From: Agreia bicolorata
GTDB lineage: Bacteria; Actinomycetota; Actinomycetes; Actinomycetales; Microbacteriaceae
Length of the DNA: 64,000 nt
Assembly: GCF_000938265.1 (NCBI RefSeq)
Contig: NZ_JYFC01000002.1
Coordinates: forward strand, 248,001-312,000
Direction: 5' to 3'
The translations under genes and the position numbers were made by a program. The notes beneath the pieces are model-generated. The model did no database searches, was not told the DNA's origin, and saw nothing but the letters and a program-made list of their open reading frames with translations. Shown piece after piece: positions 32,294 through 40,372 of the stretch (the first letter of the stretch is position 1; each line of letters starts with the position of its first letter).

Positions 32294-33975
32294 GGGGCGG
32301 CCTTCGATTCGGGCGACGAATCCCCAGCGGGCTCGCGGTCTTTCATGGGAATGGACATGATCGCGGTCGTGCCCTTGCCTCGTGCGGACTCGAGACGCAG
32401 CTCGCCGCCGTGCCGATGCACGATGTCTCGGCTGATGCTGAGCCCGAGGCCCGAGCCGTGCACGGCCGAGTTGCGCACCGAGTCGGCCCGGTAGAACCGG
32501 TCGAACAGACGCGCCTGCTCGGCATCCGTCATGCCTCGCCCCGTGTCGTGCACACGAAGCTCGGCCGTGCCGTCTGGTGTCGCTCTCAGCGACACATCGA
32601 TGTGGCCATAGCCCACGTTGTACTTCACGGCATTCGAGAGGATGTTGTCGACGACCTGGCGGAGGCGGAACGCATCGGCATCGAAAACCAGCGGCTCGAG
32701 CTCCGGAGTCGTGAAGGTGATGTGGCTGATGGACGCGACAGGGGTGATCGATTCGATGCCGTCGCGCACGATCTGGGCCAGATCGCACGGCGCGAAGACC
32801 ATCAGCAGAGTTTGCGTCGATTCGCTCGCCGCAGCGAGCAGATCGGCCACAATGGCGAGCATTCGGTCGGCGTTGCGCGAGGTGACCTCGAGCATCGCGC
32901 GGGCCGTGTCGGGGATGTCCTCGTCGAGGGCCAGCTCGGTATAGCCCACGATCGAGGTCAGCGGTGTGCGCAGTTCGTGTGACACCGATGCGACGAGGTC
33001 ATCGCGTGCCTTCACGGCCTTCAGCTCGGCGGTGACGTCACGGAAGACGATGACGCCGCCGTCGTAGTCGCCCTGCTCGTCGATCACGGGGCGCGAGGAG
33101 GTGAGGATGGCAGCCTGTTCGTCTCCGGGCTCGCCGAACCAGACCGTCTCGCGGTCGATCGTCTCGCCGCGCAGAGCCCTCTGAATAGGCCTGTCGTATT
33201 CCTCGTAGGGCGTTGTGCGGTCTTCGCGGTAGACGACCGCGGGAACGATCGATTCCTCGCCGAGAGCGAAGGGCGCAACCATCTCGCGTTGCGCCCTGTT
33301 GATCAGGTTGATGCGTGCCGACCCGTCGAAGCCGATCACACCGAAGTCCACGGCGTCGAAGAGTTCGTCGAGCGTCTGTTTTTGTCGCCTCGAGCTCTGC
33401 AGTGCCTGCTCGAAGAGATGGGCCTGCTGCTGCAGCAGCGACCGTTGCGCGGACGCTCTTCGGGTTGTCGAATAGACGGTGGTGGCGACGAAGGCGAGCA
33501 CGATCGGAACAATGCCGAGACGTGGAAGGATTGCAGGATCGATCGTCTTATCGCTGTCGCGCATGAACTCTCCGCCCCAGATGAGCAGCGCAGGGAGCAC
33601 GACCGAGACAGCGCCACCCCAGAAGCCGAAGTGCATCGACATCCAGATCGCTGGAAAGACGAAGAGAAGAGTTGCGCCCAGCTGCGGTTGATCCTGGCGG
33701 ATGAGCGCGATCGCCAGGATGTCGAGCAGAGGGAGACACGCGATCCAGATTTTGGCGATTCTGCGCCAGGGAACGGCGGCGGCGAGCCCTGTGACGGCGA
33801 AGATGGCGACGACTCCGGCGAAGAACATCGGCGACGAGAGCGCGAGCGGATCGACCACGAATGAGATCATCGCGAGCACCAGCGTTGCGCCGGCGAGCAG
33901 CAGTTGCGAGAGGAAGACGCTGCGCTCGACGGCGGAACGGACCATCGCCCTACTGTTCTCCGAAACAGCTACCAC
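32290..33975 (-). CDS. Membrane histidine kinase with PAS domain
   Basis: The 561-residue sensor has about five membrane helices (residues 15-185), a PAS domain (ELFDAVDFGVIGFDGSARINLINRA, about 225-345), HisKA with the phosphorylated His in SVSHELRTPLTS, and an HATPase domain with NILSNAVKYN, DTGRGM and GSGLGLSIS. All kinase motifs are intact. The GTG at 33975 was chosen because TACGCT lies seven bases upstream, and the frame further up crosses the divergent promoter. The response regulator at 27644 is the only cognate-looking partner nearby. It is the first gene of an operon with the degenerate GGDEF protein. Confidence 0.88.
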   Translation of the reverse strand: MVAVSENSRAMVRSAVERSVFLSQLLLAGATLVLAMISFVVDPLALSSPMFFAGVVAIFAVTGLAAAVPWRRIAKIWIACLPLLDILAIALIRQDQPQLGATLLFVFPAIWMSMHFGFWGGAVSVVLPALLIWGGEFMRDSDKTIDPAILPRLGIVPIVLAFVATTVYSTTRRASAQRSLLQQQAHLFEQALQSSRRQKQTLDELFDAVDFGVIGFDGSARINLINRAQREMVAPFALGEESIVPAVVYREDRTTPYEEYDRPIQRALRGETIDRETVWFGEPGDEQAAILTSSRPVIDEQGDYDGGVIVFRDVTAELKAVKARDDLVASVSHELRTPLTSIVGYTELALDEDIPDTARAMLEVTSRNADRMLAIVADLLAAASESTQTLLMVFAPCDLAQIVRDGIESITPVASISHITFTTPELEPLVFDADAFRLRQVVDNILSNAVKYNVGYGHIDVSLRATPDGTAELRVHDTGRGMTDAEQARLFDRFYRADSVRNSAVHGSGLGLSISRDIVHRHGGELRLESARGKGTTAIMSIPMKDREPAGDSSPESKAAP

Positions 33976-33988
33976 ATGTCGTAGCGTA
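33976..33988 (-). promoter_or_regulatory. Leaderless -10 element TACGCT of the kinase operon
   Basis: TACGCT (33988-33983) is seven bases from the GTG at 33975 on the minus strand. It stands about 50 bases from the oppositely directed TAGGGT box of the molybdoenzyme gene. Confidence 0.5.
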
Positions 33989-34039
33989 GCAACCGCTTCG
34001 CGTGGTGAAATACCCAGGCGCTCTGGCGATTTCACGGCG

Positions 34040-34052
34040 TAGGGTCGACCCC
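34040..34052 (+). promoter_or_regulatory. Leaderless -10 element TAGGGT of the molybdoenzyme gene
   Basis: TAGGGT (34040-34045) plus seven bases leads to ATG 34053. An in-frame codon upstream would read through this box. Confidence 0.6.
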
Positions 34053-35585
34053 ATGCGAACACATGGGATGGCCGCCCTCGTCGGACTGCTTGCAGCTCTC
34101 GCGGTGCTGGCGACCGCCGAGGCCGTGGCCGTCTTCGTCTCCAGCTCCTCCTCGCCGTTCTTCGCCGTCGGTCAGCTGGCCATCGATCTGGCCCCTGCCT
34201 GGCTCAAGGAGTCGATGATCGCCCTGTTCGGCACGGGTGACAAGATCGCGCTCTTTGTGATCCTCGGGCTCGTGGTTATCGTGTTCGCCGCCCTCGCCGG
34301 TGTGCTCGAGCGGCGCCGACCGCCTCTCGGCGTAGCGATTCTGGTGCTTTTCTCGGCGGTGGCCGTCGTCGCCGTGCAGACCCGGCCCGAGGCCAGCGCC
34401 CTGTGGGCGTTCCCGACAGTGCTGGGGATGATCGCCGGCGTGCTCGTGCTGCGCTCGGGCATCCGGCGTCTGGGTGCTTGGCTCGATGTGCCTGAGGCTG
34501 CACACGCGGGCATGCAGCGCAGGCAGTTTCTGACCTTCGCCGGCGTCACGGGTGCGACGGCTCTGATCGTGGCGATCGGCGCCAGAGCGATGAACGCCAG
34601 TACGGCGGCGGTCACCGCCATCCGGCAGGCGATCGCCCTGCCTACTCCGGCGACGGCGGCGCCGGCCATCGACCCCGGCACGAGCCTCGACGTCGACGGC
34701 ATCAGCACGTTGATCACTCCGAACGAGCAGTTCTACCGCATTGACGTGGCGCTTCAGGTGCCGCAGATCGATCCCGACGGCTGGCAGTTGAAAATCACGG
34801 GGCTCGTCGATACCGAGGTCACGATCAGCTACGCCGAACTCCTCGCCCTTCCTCTCACCGAGCACGTGACCACGATCGCCTGCGTGTCGAACGAGGTCGG
34901 AGGCGGGCTGATCGGCAACGCCACCTGGCTGGGCTACCCTATTCGCGAATTGCTGGCGCGTGCCGGCGTTCAGTCGGGGGCCGACATGGTGCTCTCGTCG
35001 GGGCCCGACGGGTTCAGTGCCGGCACCCCCATCGAGGCTCTGACCGATCCGAATAGAGAAGCTCTGCTGGCCGTCGGCATGAACGGCGAGCCGTTGCCCA
35101 CTGAGCACGGTTTTCCGGCACGCATGATCGTGCCCGGCCTGTTCGGCTACGTGTCGGCGACCAAGTGGGTCACCGAGATGAAGGTCACGCGCTTCGCCGA
35201 TGCCGAGGGGTACTGGACCCCGCGGGGCTGGGACGCCCTCGGCCCCGTGGTGACCCAGTCGCGCATCGACGTGCCGCTCTCGGGCCAGACCGTCGCATCC
35301 GGAACCGTCGCCATCGCGGGCGTCGCCTGGGCGCCGCACACCGGAATCGCGGGCGTCGAGGTGCGCGTCGACAACGGCTCGTGGCAGAAGGCGACGCTCG
35401 CGCCCGCCATCTCCGACGACACGTGGGTGCAGTGGGTGCTGCAGTGGCAGGCCCCGGCCGGTGCGCACACGATCGCGGTGCGAGCGACCGACAAATCGGG
35501 GTACACGCAGACCGACAGGCAGGCGCCGCCTGCTCCCAGCGGCGCGACCGGATGGGACACGATTCGGGTCACCGTCGAGAACTGA
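34053..35585 (+). CDS. Membrane-anchored molybdopterin-dependent oxidoreductase (sulfite-oxidase fold)
   Basis: The 510-residue protein has four or five N-terminal membrane helices (to about residue 150) and an internal RRQFLTFAG segment that resembles a twin-arginine signal start. The Moco domain carries NEQFYRID, TITIACVSNEVGGGLIGNATWLG (the Cys ligand to molybdenum near residue 280) and GFPARMIVPGLFGYVSATKWV. A C-terminal Ig-like Mo-co dimerisation domain follows (GVAWAPHTGIAGVEVRVDNGSW). Substrate may be sulfite or sulfoxide, and this is not decidable. Family members with this membrane prefix are common in actinobacteria. It is divergent from the kinase. Confidence 0.87.
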   Translation: MRTHGMAALVGLLAALAVLATAEAVAVFVSSSSSPFFAVGQLAIDLAPAWLKESMIALFGTGDKIALFVILGLVVIVFAALAGVLERRRPPLGVAILVLFSAVAVVAVQTRPEASALWAFPTVLGMIAGVLVLRSGIRRLGAWLDVPEAAHAGMQRRQFLTFAGVTGATALIVAIGARAMNASTAAVTAIRQAIALPTPATAAPAIDPGTSLDVDGISTLITPNEQFYRIDVALQVPQIDPDGWQLKITGLVDTEVTISYAELLALPLTEHVTTIACVSNEVGGGLIGNATWLGYPIRELLARAGVQSGADMVLSSGPDGFSAGTPIEALTDPNREALLAVGMNGEPLPTEHGFPARMIVPGLFGYVSATKWVTEMKVTRFADAEGYWTPRGWDALGPVVTQSRIDVPLSGQTVASGTVAIAGVAWAPHTGIAGVEVRVDNGSWQKATLAPAISDDTWVQWVLQWQAPAGAHTIAVRATDKSGYTQTDRQAPPAPSGATGWDTIRVTVEN

Positions 35586-35657
35586 CGCCGCGCGGCCCAC
35601 ACGACCCCCGTTCGGCGGGTACTGTGAACGACGGTATAGATCGTGAGGGAGAGCAGT

Positions 35658-37538
35658 TTGTCTCGAACAGATGGCGTCGACCCGGGCGCGCCGAGGCCGT
35701 TCCAGGTCGACCTGCGTGGCGTGGTCGACCTGCTCTCGAGGCACATCTACTCGAGCCCGCAGGTCTTCTTGCGTGAGCTGTTGCAGAACGGGCGCGATGC
35801 CGTCATCGCCCGACGGCAGCAGGTGGCAGAACCCATAGCCGGTGGCGGCGGAATCTGGATCACCCCCGCGTTCGGAGAGGGCGCGGAGTTCGTCTTCCGT
35901 GACAATGGAATCGGGCTGACTCTCGCCGATGTGGGGGAGTTGCTTGCCACGGTCGGCCGATCGTCGAAACGAGATCTGTTCGACCTGCCGCGAACCGACT
36001 ACCTCGGCCAGTTCGGAATCGGACTGCTCAGCTGCTTCATGGTCGCCGATCGCATCGTGATCCGGTCGCGTGCGGCGGCTGGCGGGCCGGGTGTCGAGTG
36101 GATCGGCACCACCGACGGAACATATACGGCGCGCGAACTCGACGAGCACGAGACCGCCGCTCTGGCGATCGGCACCGAAGTCCGTCTCGTGCCCCTCCCC
36201 GGCATGGCCGAGCTTCTGTCCAGCGCCTCGATCGTCGCCCTCGCGACCCGCTTCGGCGAGTTCCTCGACCTGCCCGTGCACATCAATCTGCCGCGCGGAG
36301 GTGAGGAGACCATCAATCGCGATGCCGTCTTCCTGCACACGAACGCGGAACCGTCGGCGGGGCTCGTCGCCTACGGCGCCGAGCTGCTCGGAGCGACTCC
36401 CTTCGACGCGATCCCGCTCGTCGTTCCCGGCACCGCAACGCGCGGAACGGCTTTTGTGCTTCCCTATGCACCGCCGCCTGGCTCGCGCCAGTCCACCCGT
36501 GTCTACCTCGGCCGGATGCTGCTCGGTGAGCGTATCGATGAGCTGCTGCCCGACTGGGCGTTCTTCGTTCGCGCCGTCATCGACACCGAAGGACTGCAGC
36601 CCACCGCATCGCGCGAGCAGCTGGTCGAGAACGAGTCGCTCGAGTACACCCGGGCAGAGCTCGGTTCGGCGCTTCGCCGATGGATTCTGCAGAAGGCGCT
36701 GGCCGAGCCTCACCGTCTCGCCGAGTTCGTGGCCATCCATCACGTCGCGCTCAAGTCGCTTGTCGTGCACGACGACGAACTCGCTGGCGTGCTGGCCCGC
36801 TGGCTCTCTGTCGAGACATCGGCGGGCCCGATGACGCTCGACGCTGTTATGCAGCGCTCGGCGCACGTGCGCTACGCCGAGACCGTCGACGAGTTCAGGC
36901 AGGTCGCGGCCTTCGCAGACCGTTCGTCGCCCATCGTGAACGGCGGGTACATCTACGACGCGGAGATCGTGCGTCGGCTGCCCGACATCGTCGCCGGGGT
37001 GACCGTCGAGCGGGTCACCGTGCTCGGAGAACTCGACAATCTCGACTCGCCGCCGATGGCAGACCGGGCCAGCGCCCACGCCCTCGAGGATCGCGCCACA
37101 GAGGCGTTGCGCGACGTGTCGTGCGACGTCGACGTGCGGAGCTTCGAGCCGGCCGACCTTCCGGCGCTCGCGGTCGCCGACCCCGACGCCCTGCGATCGA
37201 TCGGCCGTGCCGCCTCGCAGGAGGCCGCGCCCCCGCTCTGGGGTTCTGTGCTCGGTCGCGTCGACACCGCGGCTGCCGCACGCCGCGGCGGCCAGTCCTC
37301 GGCCCGCCTGAGGCTCTGCCTCAACTGGAACAACCCTCTGGTGCGCACCCTCGCAACCACCCATGATGCCGCCGTCTTCAGCCGAAGCATCCAGCTCGTC
37401 TACGTTCAGGCCCTGCTCGCGGGCCACAGGCCGCTGCAGACCGCCGACCGCCGGATGCTCACCTCGGCTCTGTCAGACCTGGTGCACCTGAGCGTCGGCC
37501 TGCCCGATCACCCCTCCCGAGAAAGCGACGAGTCGTAG
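35658..37538 (+). CDS. Hsp90 family chaperone (HtpG-like)
   Basis: The 626-residue protein has the GHKL ATPase signatures of Hsp90: FLRELLQNGRDAV (the magnesium Asn), FRDNGIGL and YLGQFGIGLLSCFMVAD in the first 130 residues. A middle domain holds the catalytic-loop Arg in TASREQLVENES. The C-terminal dimerisation-like end reads NNPLVRTLATT and VYVQALLAGHRPLQ. The length equals bacterial HtpG. It differs from housekeeping HtpG in lacking the long charged insert and in NGRDAV. TTG 35658 is favoured by AGGGAG upstream; GTG 35643 is possible. Its stop touches the ATG of the TPR gene, so the two are coupled. Confidence 0.87.
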   Translation: MSRTDGVDPGAPRPFQVDLRGVVDLLSRHIYSSPQVFLRELLQNGRDAVIARRQQVAEPIAGGGGIWITPAFGEGAEFVFRDNGIGLTLADVGELLATVGRSSKRDLFDLPRTDYLGQFGIGLLSCFMVADRIVIRSRAAAGGPGVEWIGTTDGTYTARELDEHETAALAIGTEVRLVPLPGMAELLSSASIVALATRFGEFLDLPVHINLPRGGEETINRDAVFLHTNAEPSAGLVAYGAELLGATPFDAIPLVVPGTATRGTAFVLPYAPPPGSRQSTRVYLGRMLLGERIDELLPDWAFFVRAVIDTEGLQPTASREQLVENESLEYTRAELGSALRRWILQKALAEPHRLAEFVAIHHVALKSLVVHDDELAGVLARWLSVETSAGPMTLDAVMQRSAHVRYAETVDEFRQVAAFADRSSPIVNGGYIYDAEIVRRLPDIVAGVTVERVTVLGELDNLDSPPMADRASAHALEDRATEALRDVSCDVDVRSFEPADLPALAVADPDALRSIGRAASQEAAPPLWGSVLGRVDTAAAARRGGQSSARLRLCLNWNNPLVRTLATTHDAAVFSRSIQLVYVQALLAGHRPLQTADRRMLTSALSDLVHLSVGLPDHPSRESDES

Positions 37539-40370
37539 ATGTCAAGCAGCACGATCCTGGAGTTGTTCACGCAGATAGACGCACTGCCGTTCGGTGCTGC
37601 CGAGCGGTCGCTCATCGACCAGGCGATCGCCTTGGCCGACGAGGCGGGCGAAGACACGCTCGCCTATGAGGCGCGACTCAGGCTCACCGCGTCGGCCAAG
37701 ATGACGGGTGACACCGACGCGATGCTGGCCTCGTTCGGCTGGTGCCTCGGCAAGCACGACAGCGACCCGGCCCGCTTTCCCTTGAAGGTCGGCGAGCTCG
37801 ATCTGCTGTGGCAGTTCAAGTGGATGGCGGGCACGCTCGGTGCGTCACCCCTGTTTCCGCGTGCCGAGATCGAGGCCGTGCTCGACGAGATGGAGACGCG
37901 ATACCGCAGAGCCGGAGTCGGCATGAGCGGTGTGCTCCAGGCACGCTTCGACGACGCGGTCGACAACCTGAGCGACGTAGAGGCGGAGAACGCCCGGGCT
38001 GCGCTTCGCCGCGAACCGCGCGACGACTACAGCCACTGCGACGCCTGCGTGCGAAGCGAAGACGCCGCCTACCTCGCATCGGTCGGCCGCGACGCGGAGG
38101 CGATCGAGCGCTTCGACGAGATCGTCGAACAGAATCTGAGCTGCGGAGAAGAGCCGGAGACGGCCTTGAGCCGGGGGCTTCTCTCGTGGCTTCGGGCCGG
38201 AGAGCTCGAGACGGCGAAGGCGGCGCATCTGCGCAGCTACAGGCTGGCGCGGTCGAACTCGGACAACATCGGCATCATCGCAAACCATCTCGTCTTCTGT
38301 GCGGTGACCGGCAATGCTGCTCGCGGCCTCACCCTGCTCGAGCGCCACATCGGCTGGCTCGCCCACGACTCGCTCAATGCCCGCGCGCACTTCGCTGCGC
38401 TGCGCGCGTTCGGTGTTCTGCTCGATGCGGTCGTTCGAAGCGGCCACGGCGACGCCGCGGTGCGCGGTGCGGGGGCCGCGGCGCTCGAGCCGTTCTTCGG
38501 GCCTCACGAGGGAGAGTGGAGCGCTGCGGAGCTCGCCGAAGCCTCCTGGCGTGCCGCCGAAAGTCTGGCCCGCGCCTTCGACGAGCGCAACGGCAACGAC
38601 CGGCACAGCAGTCTCGTCGAGCAGTCTCGTGCCCTCGCCGACGAGCACTTCGACCTGCCGATGCAGGGCGAGGGCTTCCTTCCCAGCATCCCGACGGCGA
38701 CCGAGGCCGACCCGGTGGATGCCGCGGGCTGGCTCGTGCGCGCCCGGGAGCTGATGGGCACGGGCGCCTACGGCGACTCCTTGGCCGCCGCCAGGCGAGG
38801 TCTTGAGGCCGGCCGCCTCGAGGCCGAGCCCCTCGACCGGAGCCCGGCCGGACGCATCCGGTCGTTGCTCTACGCCGTGCTGATTCAGGCTCTCATTGCG
38901 GCGGGAGACCTCGACGAGGCAGCGGCTCGGCAGATCGATCGCATCGCAGTGCTGCGAGACATGGGCTGCGACGACCAGGCCGACATCGAGGTCGTGCTCG
39001 GGCTCATCATGCTCGGCACGGCCGTCGACGACGACGTGCACGTTCTCGAGATGACCCTGCAGGCGGCGGATGCGCGGGGTGCCGACAGCGAGACCCGCGC
39101 CGACCTCGCGCTCACGCTCGGCTCGGTGCACCTGCAGGAGGGGCGCGCCGAAGATGCTCTGGTGCTCTTTCGTCGGGCGGTGGAGCTGCTCGAGGAGACG
39201 CCCGACAGCCCGATGTGGATCTCGGCTCTGATGTTCCTGGCACACGCGCTCGCGCGAACCGACGAGCTCGCCGAAGCGGTGTCGACCCTGGATCGTCTTC
39301 TCGAGTTCGACCTCGATCGAGCGTTCCGCGCCACCGCGCATCATCTTCTGGCTCAGCTCGCCGGCGCGGAGGGCGAAGTCGAGCCAGGTCTGGCGGCTGC
39401 TGACGCGGCGCTGGCACTGTGGACCCGGCTCGGCCACCGCTCCGGCATGGTCGACTCGGCCGTGCTCAGCGCGTCGCTGCTGCGCGACGCGGGCCGCCTC
39501 GACGAGGCCGTGACCCGGTGGCGCCTTGCCGTTCGTGAGGCCGAGCTGGCCGAGAGGCCGGATGTCGACGGGCTGCGGTACGGCCTGGGTCGGCTGCTCG
39601 TTCAGGCCGGCCAGCCAGAGGCCGCGGCCGAGGTTCTCGACGACGTCTACGCCTCCGAAGTCTCGTCGGATGCGACGGCGGGCGCCCGAGCCGAGACACT
39701 GTTCTGGCTGGGTCAGGCGCACAGGCAGTCCGGCGACGGGTCGTCGGCCTACGGCGCCTGGAGCCGGGCGATCGAGCTCTACGCCGAAGCGGAGGACCCC
39801 AGTGGTGCGACGCACGCAGGTATCGCGCTCGGCGGACTCCTGCTGGCATACGAAGACGAGCAGTCCGTCTCGGTGCTCGAGGAGGCTCTGGCCTCGGCCC
39901 GCGGCGCCGACGAGCTGCAGCTGCTCGTCGAGGCCTTGCACACGCTGGGCCGCGCTCGCTGCAGCTTCGGAGACGCAGCCGGGCTCGCCGAACTCGATGA
40001 AGTACTGACCATCGCGCGAGCGGAGGAGGCGGAGTGGCTCATCGCCGATGTCACCGACTCCAAGGCTCGAGCGCTGCAGCAGCTCGACCGTCTCGCCGAG
40101 GCGGTGCCCGTGGCGCTCTCGGCGGCCGACGGCTACGCGGCATCCGGCGATGAGGTCGCTGCGGGGCTCGCCGAATTGCTCGCCGCCCGCATGCTCGTCG
40201 CGCAGCAGAACGCGGAGGCGGCAGTCACGATCTACCGAGGCGCCCTCGAGCGCCTCGGCGACGTTCCGCAGGCTCACGTCGCCGCAACGCTCGAGTTGGG
40301 AGACGCTCTCGAACAGCTGGGCCGGCACGCTGAAGCAGCGGAGGCTCGCGCCTCGATCGACGCGAGCTGA
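37539..40370 (+). CDS. 943-residue TPR protein paired with the Hsp90 gene
   Basis: The protein is almost wholly alpha-helical, with repeated 34-residue-like pairs rich in Ala, Leu and acidic residues (for example TRADLALTLGSVHLQEGRAEDALVLFRRAVELLEE). No signal peptide, membrane segment or catalytic motif is visible. A possible metal or structural site is HCDACVRSEDAAYL near residue 168. The ATG immediately follows the Hsp90 stop without a gap. A TPR protein next to Hsp90 recalls the eukaryotic Hsp90 co-chaperones that dock through TPR domains. A client-handling or adaptor role is inference from this pairing. Confidence 0.75.
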   Translation: MSSSTILELFTQIDALPFGAAERSLIDQAIALADEAGEDTLAYEARLRLTASAKMTGDTDAMLASFGWCLGKHDSDPARFPLKVGELDLLWQFKWMAGTLGASPLFPRAEIEAVLDEMETRYRRAGVGMSGVLQARFDDAVDNLSDVEAENARAALRREPRDDYSHCDACVRSEDAAYLASVGRDAEAIERFDEIVEQNLSCGEEPETALSRGLLSWLRAGELETAKAAHLRSYRLARSNSDNIGIIANHLVFCAVTGNAARGLTLLERHIGWLAHDSLNARAHFAALRAFGVLLDAVVRSGHGDAAVRGAGAAALEPFFGPHEGEWSAAELAEASWRAAESLARAFDERNGNDRHSSLVEQSRALADEHFDLPMQGEGFLPSIPTATEADPVDAAGWLVRARELMGTGAYGDSLAAARRGLEAGRLEAEPLDRSPAGRIRSLLYAVLIQALIAAGDLDEAAARQIDRIAVLRDMGCDDQADIEVVLGLIMLGTAVDDDVHVLEMTLQAADARGADSETRADLALTLGSVHLQEGRAEDALVLFRRAVELLEETPDSPMWISALMFLAHALARTDELAEAVSTLDRLLEFDLDRAFRATAHHLLAQLAGAEGEVEPGLAAADAALALWTRLGHRSGMVDSAVLSASLLRDAGRLDEAVTRWRLAVREAELAERPDVDGLRYGLGRLLVQAGQPEAAAEVLDDVYASEVSSDATAGARAETLFWLGQAHRQSGDGSSAYGAWSRAIELYAEAEDPSGATHAGIALGGLLLAYEDEQSVSVLEEALASARGADELQLLVEALHTLGRARCSFGDAAGLAELDEVLTIARAEEAEWLIADVTDSKARALQQLDRLAEAVPVALSAADGYAASGDEVAAGLAELLAARMLVAQQNAEAAVTIYRGALERLGDVPQAHVAATLELGDALEQLGRHAEAAEARASIDAS

Positions 40371-40372
40371 CC

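Noticed and set aside
34032-37427. Long open frame (over 1100 codons) on the minus strand across the molybdoenzyme and Hsp90 genes
   Set aside because: It is antisense to two genes with clear domain motifs; its product is low-complexity Arg/Gly/His-rich, as expected from GC-rich third positions read backwards.
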